A DNA stretch of 64,000 nucleotides from Aliirhizobium smilacinae (GCF_006335145.1 NZ_VDMN01000001.1:558001-622000), one strand, 5' to 3'; counted from the stretch's first letter, positions 36,655-45,549 are shown. Program-made: numbers and translations. The notes: a model not told the origin generated them from the letters alone.

Positions 36655-37297
36655 ATGTCAGTCCGGCAACCTGCGCCGCAACCCTGACGGCGTCACACAG
36701 TCGGTATCAGGCTTTGGCGGAACGGTTCGATGTCCGACGTCATTTTGTTCCGTTGCGGGTCGTTCCACGCATGCAACATGCCTGCCTGCGTGGAACGCGC
36801 GCAGATCGGGCCAGGGCAGCGGCAACTCAGGCTACGACAAGCGATCCGGGATACCGGCTTTCAACGCTGGGTCCGTCCGTATCGAGGCCTGAAACCGTCT
36901 GCAGGTCGGCGGTTACCGGCAGGCGGAATATCTGTTCGGTCTTTCGAGAATTTGACTGGTGGCATCGCGGATATCGCGCCGGTTTCGGGAAGGCGTCGAA
37001 CCGAAGGCATTCGCGTGTCCCAGGCGCCGTCGCAGCATTCATTACCGTTCGGGTCGCTCAGCGATGCAGACAGCGACGAACCGAAGCGCTGCCAATGATC
37101 TAGCTTAGCCGGCCATACACTTCTGATCGCGAGACGTTTCATCTGGAGCAGCCAAATGAACTTAAAATCTCATGGCAATTGTCTCGATAAATCCGAGAGA
37201 TGATCGGCTTCAGTCCGACGGGTCCTTTCTGGTGCGACTGTATTGCTATTCGCATCATTCACTCTAATTGTCTCCCTCACAAAGGGATTTGGCCTCT
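36655..37297. other. Intergenic region with an inverted repeat, no supported gene
   Basis: Frames between 36714 and 37103 are open on several strands but Arg/Ser-rich with no ribosome site; I do not call them. The palindrome at 36761-36797 is listed separately. About 37110-37297 is the probable promoter region of the kai operon, with no EcfG-type element and no clear sigma-70 site. Confidence 0.4.
36761..36797. repeat. Perfect inverted repeat
   Basis: CGTTCCACGCA (36761-36771) and TGCGTGGAACG (36787-36797), 15-nt loop, no T-run on either side. It could be a regulatory site or an RNA hairpin; purpose unknown. Confidence 0.55.
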
Positions 37298-37465
37298 ATG
37301 AAAAAAGCAATCACGGTGCGTCTGGATCCCGACCTTCTTCAAGAAGTCCGTATGAAGGCCGAAGACGAAAACCGGACCTTGACCAACTTCATCGCCACTG
37401 CCCTGAAAGAACGACTTCGCCCTGCGTCCCGCGGTGAGCGAGCACCTGCAAATGGACAACAATAA
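37298..37465 (+). CDS. Ribbon-helix-helix DNA-binding protein, 55 aa
   Basis: Starts MKKAITVRLDPDLLQEVRMK and continues AEDENRTLTNFIATALKERL, the strand-helix-helix of a CopG/Arc-type repressor (basic strand, then two amphipathic helices). It stops 3 bp before the kaiC start codon, so it is the first gene of the kai operon and may autoregulate it. No toxin gene follows, so it is not an ordinary antitoxin. An in-frame ATG at 37268 lies ten residues upstream but would add a tail foreign to the family. Confidence 0.8.
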   Translation: MKKAITVRLDPDLLQEVRMKAEDENRTLTNFIATALKERLRPASRGERAPANGQQ

Positions 37466-37468
37466 TCT

Positions 37469-39178
37469 ATGACTGACAGATTAGCCTTTCCCAGGGATCC
37501 TGCGACGAGCTCTGCGCTGGCGAAAGCGGCGACCGGAGTTTCGGGGTTTGACGAGATAACGCTGGGCGGCCTGCCAGCTGGTAGGCCGACGCTGGTCTGT
37601 GGTGGGCCGGGATGCGGCAAGACGCTTTTTGCGATGACCTTCCTTGTTAATGGCGCCACACAGTTCGATGAACCTGGCGTGTTCATGAGCTTCGAAGAGG
37701 CTAGCGAAGACCTGGTAAAGAATGTGGTCTCGCTGGGTTACGACGTTCAGACGCTGATTGATGAGAAACGCCTGGCGCTGGACTACGTCCGCGTCGAAAA
37801 GGGCGAAATCGAAGAAGCCGGAGATTATGACCTCGATGGTCTGTTTGTGCGGCTTGGCTACGCCATCGATCAGATCGGCGCCAAGCGTGTCGTGCTCGAT
37901 ACGCTGGAAGTGCTGTTTGCCGGCCTCGGTAACACCGATATCCTGCGTGCCGAATTGCGGCGACTGTTTGCGTGGCTGAAGGAAAAGGGTGTCACTGCCG
38001 TCATCACCGCGGAACGTGGTGAGGGATCGCTGACACGCTACGGGCTCGAGGAGTATATTTCCGACTGCGTGCTCTTCCTCGACAACCGTGTCGAACACCA
38101 GATCACAACACGACGTATCCGGGTGGTAAAATATCGCGGCTCCGCGCATGGCACCAACGAATATCCTTTCCTGATCGACGATCAGGGGATCTCCGTCCTG
38201 CCGATCACATCTGCGGGCCTTTCGCATTCAACCAACAATGATGCTGTCTCAACAGGTGTCACAAGCCTTGATGGCATGCTGGGCATCGGCGGGTTTTACC
38301 GCGGCTCAAGCATTTTGATCTCGGGAACGGCCGGAACCGGCAAGACAAGCCTCGCCAGTCATTTCGTTGAGGCAGCCTGTCGGCGCGGCGAAAAGTGCCT
38401 GTATTTCGCCTTTGAGGAATCGCCGGCGCAGATCGTCCGCAATATGCGCTCGATCGGCATCGATCTGGAACCATGGATTGCATCGGGTCTTCTTCGCTTT
38501 GAGGCGGCCCGGCCGAGCCTATTTGGCCTTGAGATGCATCTTGCCCGAATGCACCGGGAAATTGAGAATTTCAAACCTGACGTGGTTGTTCTCGACCCTA
38601 TCTCTTCGCTGCGCGGCGAACAGGGCGAAGTCCATTCGGCGTTGCTGAGGGTCATCGACCTTCTCAAAAGCCGCGGTACGACGGCGCTCCTGACCAACCT
38701 CAACTCTGCCGGACAGATGGTTGAGGGCACCGACCTTGGCATGTCGTCGCTGATGGATACCTGGCTTTCGCTTGTGCATGTGGAATCGAACGGCGAACGC
38801 AACAGAGGTCTGTATATCCTCAAGTCCCGCGGAATGAGCCATTCCAACCAGGTTCGGGAATTCGAGATCACCAGCAGCGGCGTGCAGCTCGTGAGCACCT
38901 ATCTCGGCTCCGGTGGTGTCCTGACCGGTTCCGCTCGCATCGCCCGTGAGGCCGCCGACGCTGCCGATGCGCTGCGGCGGACGCAGGAGAGCACGCGCAA
39001 GCGGCGTGATATGGAAAGACGGCGTGCTGCGGTGAACCGGCAGATTGCCGAGCTTCAGGCATCGCTCGATGCAGAAGAAGATGAGGTTGCCGAGTGGCTT
39101 GCCCAGGACGAGGCACGGGAGAATTCGTATCTGAATGAGAGAGATGCGATGGCGACCCGTCGGGGAGCTGCCGAATGA
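37469..39178 (+). CDS. kaiC: KaiC-like circadian clock ATPase
   Basis: 569 aa with two RecA-like domains. CI (about 1-245) has Walker A GGPGCGKT (45-52) and FEEAS with catalytic Glu. CII (about 255-490) has GTAGTGKTS (286-294) and FEESP. The C terminus (about 490-569) is a long charged coiled coil, not the short A-loop tail of cyanobacterial KaiC. The Ser/Thr phosphorylation pair of cyanobacterial KaiC aligns with S426-S427 ([12 protein letters not shown]), a Ser-Ser pair as in KaiC2-type proteins. No kaiA is present; two kaiB genes and a histidine kinase follow, each overlapping or a few bp apart, indicating a KaiBC timer or stress module. Confidence 0.93.
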   Translation: MTDRLAFPRDPATSSALAKAATGVSGFDEITLGGLPAGRPTLVCGGPGCGKTLFAMTFLVNGATQFDEPGVFMSFEEASEDLVKNVVSLGYDVQTLIDEKRLALDYVRVEKGEIEEAGDYDLDGLFVRLGYAIDQIGAKRVVLDTLEVLFAGLGNTDILRAELRRLFAWLKEKGVTAVITAERGEGSLTRYGLEEYISDCVLFLDNRVEHQITTRRIRVVKYRGSAHGTNEYPFLIDDQGISVLPITSAGLSHSTNNDAVSTGVTSLDGMLGIGGFYRGSSILISGTAGTGKTSLASHFVEAACRRGEKCLYFAFEESPAQIVRNMRSIGIDLEPWIASGLLRFEAARPSLFGLEMHLARMHREIENFKPDVVVLDPISSLRGEQGEVHSALLRVIDLLKSRGTTALLTNLNSAGQMVEGTDLGMSSLMDTWLSLVHVESNGERNRGLYILKSRGMSHSNQVREFEITSSGVQLVSTYLGSGGVLTGSARIAREAADAADALRRTQESTRKRRDMERRRAAVNRQIAELQASLDAEEDEVAEWLAQDEARENSYLNERDAMATRRGAAE

Positions 39179-39522
39179 CGAGCGAAGACTCCGACGCCTT
39201 TGATGCCGCACTCCTTGCCCAGGAAGACGATGAGGCTATTGACGACGGTCAATACAACCTCCGCCTCTATGTCGCGGGAAAGACGCCCAAATCTGTCGCC
39301 GCCTTAAGCAACCTCCAGAAAATCTGCGAGGAACATCTTGCAGGACGCTTCAGGATCGAGGTCGTTGACCTCCTCGAACACCCGCAGCTTGCTGCAGGCG
39401 ATCAGATCCTCGCGGTTCCGACACTGGTCCGGCGCCTTCCGCCGCCACTCAAGCGTATCATCGGCAACCTCTCAGACTGGGAACGGGTTCTTGTCGGCCT
39501 TGATCTGCGAAGAGAGGAATAG
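39175..39522 (+). CDS. kaiB: KaiB-like protein 1
   Basis: 115 aa. The core (about residues 26-110) matches Kai[40 protein letters not shown], then [20 protein letters not shown] with the cis-proline region; KaiB is a thioredoxin-like fold-switching protein that binds KaiC. An acidic N-terminal extension of about 25 residues is unusual. It overlaps kaiC by 4 bp. Confidence 0.93.
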   Translation: MTSEDSDAFDAALLAQEDDEAIDDGQYNLRLYVAGKTPKSVAALSNLQKICEEHLAGRFRIEVVDLLEHPQLAAGDQILAVPTLVRRLPPPLKRIIGNLSDWERVLVGLDLRREE

Positions 39523-39527
39523 AGGGC

Positions 39528-39872
39528 ATGCCCGATAAAGTCCTGCCGATTGCCGATGCGGCAGCCGGACTCCCGAAGTCCCCCGAATTTGTGTTTCGCC
39601 TTTACGTCACTGGAGCAACATCGCGGTCTTCCCGGGCAATATCCAATGCACGACGTATTTTTGAAAGAGACCTGCAAGGCAGGTACGATCTTGAGATCAT
39701 CGATATCTATCTGGAACCGCTGAAAGCTCGGGAGCATCAGATCGTCGCTGCGCCAACACTTGTGAAGCTTTCGCCCGGCCCGGCGCGTCGTGTCATTGGC
39801 GACCTGTCTGACGAAGCGAAAGTCAGGCAGGTCTTTGACATCGAAAACCCGGTGCAAGGGGCAAAGCGATGA
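39528..39872 (+). CDS. kaiB: KaiB-like protein 2
   Basis: 114 aa paralogue of the preceding gene: FVFRLYVTGATSRSSRAISN, LQGRYDLEIIDIYLEPLKAR, IVAAPTLVKLSPGPARRVIG. The two proteins differ throughout, so this is an old duplication and not a recent copy. AGAGGG precedes the ATG, 5 bp after kaiB-1 stops; its stop overlaps the histidine kinase start as ATGA. Two KaiB forms could bind different states of KaiC or link KaiC to the kinase. Confidence 0.92.
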   Translation: MPDKVLPIADAAAGLPKSPEFVFRLYVTGATSRSSRAISNARRIFERDLQGRYDLEIIDIYLEPLKAREHQIVAAPTLVKLSPGPARRVIGDLSDEAKVRQVFDIENPVQGAKR

Positions 39873-41554
39873 CGGAGGACGAGCTGAAGCACGACAATGC
39901 CGCCCTCAGGGAACGGCTCCGCGAGGCTGAAGAAACACTGGAGGCGATCCGCAGCGGTGACGTCGACGCGGTCGTCGTGTCGGGCATTGACGGAATCCCT
40001 CAGGTTTATGCGTTAGAGACTGCCGACCAGACCTATCGTGTTCTGGTGGAAGAGATGCAGGAAGGGGCGCTGACGATGTCGCTCCATGATCAGATCCTCT
40101 ATTGCAACAGGCGTCTTGCCTCCATCGTTGACGACGATATGAGCCACGTTGTTGGCGGCTCACTTACTCGCTTCATCCTGCCTGCCGAGCGAGAGAAATT
40201 TGGGCGCACCATGCGCGGAGTGGGAAAATCGGAATTTACGATCTGCACCCGAAACGGCGTTCTCACCCCTGCACATTTTTCCTTTTCGAAGCTCAATGGC
40301 GCAGGCGGGGAAGCGGACACGCTGAGCTGTATCGTGACGGATCTAACGGACCAAAAGCGAGCCGGCAAGGCTCTTGAAGATGCCCATGCCCGGCTTCTGC
40401 AGGAGGTCCGTGAGCGCGAGCGGACTGAAGCCATGCTTCGCCAAAGTCAGAAGATGGAGGCTCTTGGTCAATTGACGGGTGGCGTCGCCCACGATTTCAA
40501 CAACCTTCTGATGGCGATCTCTGGCGGCCTCAACATGCTCGACAGGCAGCCTGACGAAGCGCGGCTCAAGCGCCTAAAAGACGGAATGCGGCAGGCCGTC
40601 GAACGCGGAGCGGGGCTGACCAAGCAACTCCTGAGCTTTTCCCGGACCAAGGCCCTCGATGCAGAGGTGGTGAATATCAACCGGCAGGTCACCGGCATGC
40701 GCGAACTACTCGATCGATCCCTTGGTGGTAGTATCGTGGTTGAGACGGAATTCACCGAAGATGCATGGCCAGTCAGGATCGACGCTGGAGAGTTCGAGCT
40801 GGTCATCCTGAACCTGTGCGTCAATGCAAGGGATGCGATGGCAGACGGAGGGACGATCAGCATTTCCGCGCGCAATCTGGCGTCATTCACCGATGGCGAT
40901 CTCTCCGGCGACTTCGTCTCGGTGACGGTCACGGATAGCGGTACCGGAATGTCGGAAGCGACGATTGCACGTGCATTTGAGCCATTTTTTACGACCAAGG
41001 ACATCGGCAAGGGTTCCGGACTTGGGCTCGCCCAGGCCTACGGTTTTGCCCACTCGTCAGGGGGTACGCTCCGGATTGAAAGTAGGCTCGGACAGGGCAC
41101 GACCATCGAGCTATTGCTACCACGATCGTTCGAATCCCTTCGCACGCCCGAGATTTTGGCCTCTCCCACATCGCCGGGAGCGGCGGGCCTACGGGCGCTG
41201 GGCCGTGTCCTGCTTGTCGAGGACGATGATACAGTTGCCGAGGTTACCGGCGAAATGCTGGGCGAAATCGGCTTTGAAGTCAGGCGCGTATCGAACGCGC
41301 AGCAGGCGCTGGCTGCACTCGATGGCACCGAGACGTTCACACTCGTCTTCTCCGATGTCATGATGCCAGGTGGGATGAACGGCATTCAACTCGTTGAAAC
41401 GATCATGCAACGCAAGCACGACGCAGCCGTGCTGCTTACCAGCGGCTATGCGCCGAGGTTCGCCGAAAAGGCAGGCCTGTTGAACATCGAGATTTTGGCG
41501 AAACCCTTCGATCTGCAGCAGCTGGAGCATAGCGTTCTGGCGGCGATAAAGTGA
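39869..41554 (+). CDS. Hybrid histidine kinase of the kai operon
   Basis: 561 aa, soluble. An N-terminal coiled-coil segment (HDNAALRERLREAEETLEAI) leads to a PAS domain (about 50-165), HisKA with H208 in GGVAHDFNNLLMAI, HATPase (N-box LNLCVNARDAMADGG, G boxes GKGSGLGLAQAYG), and a C-terminal receiver (about 443-561) with D496 in LVFSDVMMPGG and the conserved Lys in LAKPFD. The start overlaps kaiB-2 by 4 bp. It is the likely output kinase of the Kai module, in place of cyanobacterial SasA, but lacks the KaiB-like domain SasA uses to bind KaiC. Confidence 0.92.
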   Translation: MTEDELKHDNAALRERLREAEETLEAIRSGDVDAVVVSGIDGIPQVYALETADQTYRVLVEEMQEGALTMSLHDQILYCNRRLASIVDDDMSHVVGGSLTRFILPAEREKFGRTMRGVGKSEFTICTRNGVLTPAHFSFSKLNGAGGEADTLSCIVTDLTDQKRAGKALEDAHARLLQEVRERERTEAMLRQSQKMEALGQLTGGVAHDFNNLLMAISGGLNMLDRQPDEARLKRLKDGMRQAVERGAGLTKQLLSFSRTKALDAEVVNINRQVTGMRELLDRSLGGSIVVETEFTEDAWPVRIDAGEFELVILNLCVNARDAMADGGTISISARNLASFTDGDLSGDFVSVTVTDSGTGMSEATIARAFEPFFTTKDIGKGSGLGLAQAYGFAHSSGGTLRIESRLGQGTTIELLLPRSFESLRTPEILASPTSPGAAGLRALGRVLLVEDDDTVAEVTGEMLGEIGFEVRRVSNAQQALAALDGTETFTLVFSDVMMPGGMNGIQLVETIMQRKHDAAVLLTSGYAPRFAEKAGLLNIEILAKPFDLQQLEHSVLAAIK

Positions 41555-41623
41555 AGTGGATGCCCTCAAGCGTGGCGGCGCGACAATGCAAACGGCCGTG
41601 CCTGTCGCAGACAACACGTTGAG

Positions 41624-41648
41624 GGAACCAATGTTGACAACCTGCGTT
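41624..41648 (+). promoter_or_regulatory. EcfG/RpoE2-type promoter of a probable small RNA
   Basis: GGAAC (41624-41628), 16 bases, CGTT (41645-41648). No ATG-led gene follows before the strong terminator at 41694-41736, so it would drive an untranslated RNA of about 80 nt. Confidence 0.75.
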
Positions 41649-41654
41649 CTTCAG

Positions 41655-41736
41655 GCGCGCTTGCAATTGTCCCCTATCAAGCGTGATTTCTTTAACCCCG
41701 CCGCGCGTCCCCAACTTCGCGGCGGGGTTTTGTTTT
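41655..41736 (+). ncRNA. Candidate stress-induced small RNA
   Basis: Bounded by an EcfG-type promoter (expected start near 41655) and a perfect 12-bp terminator hairpin. The interval contains no plausible coding frame. Ends are estimates. Alternative explanation: the hairpin is simply the terminator of the kai-operon kinase at 39869-41554 and the promoter match is chance. Confidence 0.55.
41694..41736 (+). terminator. Strong rho-independent terminator
   Basis: AACCCCGCCGCG (41694-41705) pairs perfectly with CGCGGCGGGGTT (41718-41729), 12-nt loop, followed by TTGTTTT. It ends the small RNA and any read-through from the kai operon. Confidence 0.85.
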
Positions 41737-42065
41737 GCGAGCAGGAACAGCTTAGAGGTTCGACAGTTCGGTAGGACCGGTCTCATTGCCCATTGGACCG
41801 GGCATGGATGGTGCCCCTGCCGCAACCCTCTCTCAGCAGCGCGGTGGGGGTTGCCGTCAATCACAGCGACATAACCATCCTCACCCGTTTGCCGGGAACC
41901 AGTTCAATCTTCTTTTTGGATTCAGGAACGAACAGCGTGCTCAGGATCTCATCCTGACCGTCTCTCTCCCGATCAGCGGAACACCAATCCTGAACAGGCT
42001 AATTGGCGTATTCCGCCGGGCATCGAGTAAGCGAAGCTATTCAAGAACGGCGTCGAGCGTTTTCA

Positions 42066-42266
42066 TCACTCATCTCTTAAGAAACTCGGCTTCCAACCAC
42101 GGGAGATACCAGCGCTCAGATAAAGGCTTGCGGTTTCTAGTTCGGAACAAAGGTGTTCGGCATCTGCAACTACGCTGCGCAATGCCGCTAGGGCATTTCC
42201 ACCAAATGCATCCAGGACAAACTGAGCCTTATCGATTTCAGCTTCCTCGATGCGTTGAGTGGACAT
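42066..42266 (-). CDS. Hypothetical small protein, 66 aa
   Basis: ATG 42266 with GGAGG 5 nt upstream. Helical, acidic N-terminal half (RIEEAEIDKAQFVLDAFGGN) then AALRSVVADAEHLCSELETA, and an ending SRGWKPSFLRD. I believe this is a conserved short rhizobial protein, but I cannot name a family. No signal peptide. It sits in the apparent stress island, though no EcfG-type promoter precedes it. Confidence 0.65.
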   Translation of the reverse strand: MSTQRIEEAEIDKAQFVLDAFGGNALAALRSVVADAEHLCSELETASLYLSAGISRGWKPSFLRDE

Positions 42267-42412
42267 GACAACCTCCGTAAATAGGATTATTTTCCGTTCC
42301 CTTTATGTTCTTATTGTGTGAGCGAGTCAACAATCACCGTGGGATTAAATTTTTGCCGGTGCCACATCGTTGGTTTTTGGCATTTGCCGAGATCGATAGG
42401 ATTGAGGCAAAA

Positions 42413-42652
42413 ATGGAAGCCCGCCTATATTTCACGGCTTTTGACGCTCTCGAACCCGTCGATTTCGGTTTGCTTCAAAATGGTTCTGGAGAGGCCCGAC
42501 TTCAGCGTGGCATAGATGCGCGTGCGCCTCGATCGGATAACATTGCCGACAGCTTCGTCAATCTCTGGCTGGCCGGTTGTTGGATCGATGACGAGCTGAA
42601 GGCGGTGATCAACCAGGTTTCCCCTGATGACGATGCGAAATCTTTAATTTGA
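42413..42652 (+). CDS. Hypothetical protein, 79 aa
   Basis: ATG 42413 is chosen because GAGG lies 5 nt upstream; the frame is open to 42305 without a ribosome site. Sequence MEARLYFTAFDALEPVDFGL, then DNIADSFVNLWLAGCWIDDE, is acidic and soluble. No family recognised. It converges with the minus-strand gene at 42655, only 2 bp apart. Confidence 0.5.
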   Translation: MEARLYFTAFDALEPVDFGLLQNGSGEARLQRGIDARAPRSDNIADSFVNLWLAGCWIDDELKAVINQVSPDDDAKSLI

Positions 42653-42654
42653 AG

Positions 42655-42843
42655 CTATCTACCGCTTTGTGGCCTGCGGGCGTTCATCAATAATTCCTGT
42701 TTGGTAGCGAATTGCCCAAACAACTTAGTAAGCCTTTGTTCTTCCTCGATTGACAGTCGGTATCGGCGAGCAAAGTTCGCAACCGATAGAACTTCCCTTA
42801 GAGCCTTCCGATCGATTTCGTCTGTATCGATATGAGACGTCAT
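42655..42843 (-). CDS. Hypothetical stress-regulated protein, 62 aa
   Basis: ATG 42843 with GGAGG 9 nt upstream, and an EcfG-type promoter 28 bp before it. The product is helical and charged (DEIDRKALREVLSVANFARR, LSIEEEQRLTKLFGQFATK), possibly a small DNA-associated or regulatory protein. No family assigned. Promoter, ribosome site and sequence character together make this a confident gene despite its size. Confidence 0.75.
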   Translation of the reverse strand: MTSHIDTDEIDRKALREVLSVANFARRYRLSIEEEQRLTKLFGQFATKQELLMNARRPQSGR

Positions 42844-42870
42844 GGCTAATCCTCCCAGATTACAACACGT

Positions 42871-42895
42871 AACGAATGAAATGCGCGACCGTTCC
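42871..42895 (-). promoter_or_regulatory. EcfG/RpoE2-type promoter (minus strand)
   Basis: On the minus strand GGAAC (42895-42891), 16 bases, CGTT (42874-42871). Start expected near 42864, giving a leader of about 21 nt for the gene beginning at 42843. Confidence 0.75.
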
Positions 42896-43441
42896 CCTGA
42901 AATTACCCAGGCAAACGAAGTAACCCTTGGACTTTATCGTCTGTTTAGATCAGCAAAATGCTCTCTGACCATTCCAAATTCCTGCCTAGATTTGGAACAT
43001 GCGCGGGATATACAGAGAATATCCACAGAACGTACATTAGCGTACACAGGAGAATGTGAATAGAGAGGCCGGGACAAATATGCGCTTAGAAGGATGCGCA
43101 AATTCACTGGACTTCGCGGCGAGCTAGTCGCCGCTGCAGATAACGGTGATCACACGGGGCTTCGTCTAGATTGCGATGATTGGGACGGCCACGGGCCTGC
43201 GTTGGCAAGAAGACCTGCTCTACCCTATCCCGTTAGAAGGACAGAGGCACACGCAGACGAAGGGGCCGCATCCCATCAGACGCTCACAAGCCGGATCGAT
43301 GCGGCCGAAATGCAGTTCGCTGACGTGTGGAGCGCAATCAATGCTCTCCACGTCAAATCCGACATTCGCGAGACGGCAGAGCATGAAGCCCGTGCAAACG
43401 ATGCCTGTGTATAGTTCCAAGAAAATAGTCGCGCTCCGGCG
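42896..43441. other. Intergenic region, one doubtful frame
   Basis: A + frame ending at 43414 (IDAAEMQFADVWSAINAL near its end) reads partly protein-like but has no ribosome site and a poor N-terminal part. Not called. The rest shows no gene. Confidence 0.3.
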
Positions 43442-43466
43442 GGAACATAAACCTCACACAACGGTT
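43442..43466 (+). promoter_or_regulatory. EcfG/RpoE2-type promoter
   Basis: GGAAC (43442-43446), 16 bases, GGTT (43463-43466). The -10 has G for C at its first position but fits the GGAAC-N18-TT form of the consensus. It is 35 bp before the BON-domain gene. Confidence 0.6.
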
Positions 43467-43500
43467 TGTTCATCGTGCATTCATGTTCAAGGACAAGCAA

Positions 43501-43773
43501 ATGTTTCTGTCGACCCTTCAGCCTTCTGCTACTTTTGCCCTCACACCCGATCACGGCATCTCCATGGAAAAGACCGCGATCGAGACAGAACTGAGTTACA
43601 TCCCGAACTTCGATGCAAGCGATCTTAGCGTCGATGTGACCGGCGATTACATCGTTGTCGAAGGTGTTGTGAAGAGCAATGTCGAGTTAGCTCGCGTTCT
43701 TCGTATCGCGCATGAGATCGTTGGCTATGACCGCGTACTTTCCCGGATCGTCGTCTGCTCCTTTTCCGAATAA
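43501..43773 (+). CDS. BON-domain protein, 90 aa
   Basis: ATG 43501 preceded by AAGGA. Residues about 22-88 follow the BON pattern (AIETELSYIPNFDASDLSVD, VTGDYIVVEGVVKSNVELAR, IVGYDRVLSRIVV), a small alpha/beta domain that binds membranes or other proteins, common in envelope stress (OsmY-like) proteins. There is no signal peptide, so it is probably cytoplasmic. A weak EcfG-type promoter lies upstream, and a hairpin follows the stop by 18 bp. Confidence 0.8.
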   Translation: MFLSTLQPSATFALTPDHGISMEKTAIETELSYIPNFDASDLSVDVTGDYIVVEGVVKSNVELARVLRIAHEIVGYDRVLSRIVVCSFSE

Positions 43774-43790
43774 AAACAGAAGACGAACGA

Positions 43791-43818
43791 AACCCCGCCG
43801 ACATGCTCGAGCGGGGTT
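43791..43818. terminator. Stem-loop between convergent genes
   Basis: AACCCCGC (43791-43798) / GCGGGGTT (43811-43818), 12-nt loop. It lies between the stops of the BON gene (+) and the small secreted gene (-), so it can serve both directions; the T-run is weak on both sides. Confidence 0.6.
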
Positions 43819-43845
43819 CTCTCTTGCCCGACATGCCGTGACAAA

Positions 43846-44121
43846 TCAGTAGCGAGAGTGACCGTAACCACCGCGTGAATTCGTCGTTCCGTTGAAGTAG
43901 GGAGACGTAGTATCGCTTTTGTAACGACTGCCGCCACGGTCTCCAGTGTAGGGGTTTGAGTTGCCTTTGTACGAATAGTTGTCAGTGACGGTGCTATTAC
44001 GGCTGCTCCGCTGATAGGGGGCAACATACGTGCCATTGCTACGGTAATATCCATTCACAGAGTCAGCATATGCCGTCGACGTTGCCGCTACCAAGCTCAA
44101 AGTCAAAAGGATCGTCTTCAT
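43846..44121 (-). CDS. Small secreted Tyr/Ser/Gly-rich protein
   Basis: The second of two adjacent ATGs (44121) is spaced properly from GGGGG. Residues 1-19 form a signal peptide (MKTILLTLSLVAATSTAYA), then a mature part of about 72 residues with NGYYRSNGTYVAPYQRSS and DNYSYKGNSNPYTGD, repeated aromatic/glycine motifs found in small exported proteins across alphaproteobacteria. The composition suggests an unstructured or surface-associated protein. Function unknown. Confidence 0.8.
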   Translation of the reverse strand: MKTILLTLSLVAATSTAYADSVNGYYRSNGTYVAPYQRSSRNSTVTDNYSYKGNSNPYTGDRGGSRYKSDTTSPYFNGTTNSRGGYGHSRY

Positions 44122-44563
44122 CATACCCCCGAAAGAACGCCATGTTTTCCGCCGCAAGCTAAATCACGGTAAGTCGTCAGAGGCTTGGACATGGATCAAT
44201 TGGTCAGGGCGACGACAGGTGTGATATGCGCCTGCCTCTGAGCTCTACCGGATTGAAGTGCTGCGATCCTTACGAGGTGGATTATCCGCGGTAACCCATG
44301 TTTTGACCGGCGACGATGAACGGGAAGTCTGACGGCAATGGGCCAAACATCCTGCCAATAGCAATTAGACGGCGAGTGAACATCATCATAAGCCGAACCT
44401 AGACCGACCGAAACGTCTGGCGCGTAGCGCCACTCTTGGCTTCGGCACAGATCAGCCAAGACCGATCATAAATCACTCAGATTGATGTTTCGGTATCGAG
44501 CGTCTCGATTAAATCCGGATAACCCCCTATTTCGCAGGCCATGTGGCGTTTGAAGGGGGCATG
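44122..44563. other. Intergenic region without a supported gene
   Basis: Promoter space for two divergent genes (43846-44121 minus and 44564-44833 plus). No EcfG-type element and no credible frame was found. Confidence 0.4.
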
Positions 44564-44833
44564 ATGGCGACACTAAAATACGCATTCGGCATCACGCTTT
44601 TCCTGATGTCACTCGGCATATTCTACCTCACTTGGACAAACCAACTTCAGAGCAAGGAAGCCAACCGGCTTGGCGTGCCTGTAAGGGAGGGCAGCAAATG
44701 GTACTTCATTGATGTCAATCACCCGCGATGCTCGGAGGAACTCCGACATGCTTATAGGAAGACGAACCGCCTATTTTGGCTGACCGCCGCTGCCCTGGTC
44801 TTCATGATAGTCGTGCTGACTTGGCTGACGTGA
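44564..44833 (+). CDS. Small membrane protein, 89 aa, two helices
   Basis: GGGGG lies just upstream of two ATGs; the second (44564) has better spacing. Two membrane helices are clear: ALKY-type FGITLFLMSLGIFYLTW near the N terminus and FWLTAAALVFMIVVLTWL at the C terminus, joined by a charged loop of about 45 residues (REGSKWYFIDVNHPRCSEEL). Inner-membrane protein with both ends on the same side. No family recognised. Confidence 0.7.
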   Translation: MATLKYAFGITLFLMSLGIFYLTWTNQLQSKEANRLGVPVREGSKWYFIDVNHPRCSEELRHAYRKTNRLFWLTAAALVFMIVVLTWLT

Positions 44834-45549
44834 GACTAAGGCGACTGTCAATCATGAAGAAAGAACAGTCGCCGATCAGGAAGTCGAGGGGGTAATAACT
44901 TCCGCCGCGCACATTAGAACGATTCTACGCGTCAATTAAGGCAAAGATGGTGGAGACGAGCAACCTACCCCTAAGCCGCTCAGCCTCCACCTGTCGAAGG
45001 TTTGCCTACCGTTCGACGGTACCGAAATAGAACATAAAAGACTAAAGGGAAGTTCAGCCTCCCACCTGAACCTCCCTTTTCTTGCGCTCGATTGCCACCA
45101 GCAAGAGCACGCGGAAGTATTGAGATGAGAATGACGCAAGAGCAAGTCTTTAACACTGTACGGTATCGTACATTTGTGTGTGCGTTGAAACGGCAGCGAT
45201 CCGTCAACTACAGCCCGGACCGCTGCCTTTCCTCGTGCCAAATCAGGCGGCTCACATAACTCGAAGTCGGCTGGAACAACAAGCCCTTACGTCGGCCACA
45301 ATTGACGCAGGTTAGAAAGGTGCGTTGAACTGGGTCGGGACTATGAGGGTTCGCGCGCCGCCGGCGGACAAGTAAAGGCAAAATGCTCGACGGACGTGAA
45401 AAGCATTTGTCACGATCTCGCTTACCATACTCACGACGACCGGACCTGACGTCGCCACTATCCGTTTCCGGCAGCGCACGCCCGCCCTCACCTCTTCGGG
45501 CGAAGATTTTAATCAGCTGGCGCCTAAGGTTTTGCGATTTTTCGAAACG
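44834..45549. other. Intergenic region without a supported gene
   Basis: Holds a terminator-like hairpin (45044-45078) and a short palindrome TGTACG-GTAT-CGTACA (45157-45172). The frames present are not protein-like. Confidence 0.4.
45044..45078 (+). terminator. Terminator-like hairpin
   Basis: AAAGGGAAGTTCAG pairs with CTGAACCTCCCTTT, apart from a central mismatch pair, with TTTTC following. No gene ends nearby on this strand except the one at 44833, 211 bp away. Confidence 0.5.

Noticed and set aside
36725..36750. GGAAC near 36725 as an EcfG-type promoter for the kai operon
   Set aside because: No CGTT or GGTT at 16-17 bases; more than 500 bp from the operon start.
36714..37103. Overlapping 120-130 aa open frames on the + strand
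   Set aside because: Arg/Ser-rich, several frames open at once as expected in GC-rich DNA, no ribosome site, and an inverted repeat lies inside.
43094..43414. 106-aa frame with a protein-like C-terminal end
   Set aside because: N-terminal part is not protein-like, no ribosome site, and an overlapping frame is equally open; kept as undecided.
45157..45172. Palindrome TGTACG-GTAT-CGTACA as a regulator site
   Set aside because: Short, not next to a gene start; a similar GTAC-rich word near 43034 could be chance.
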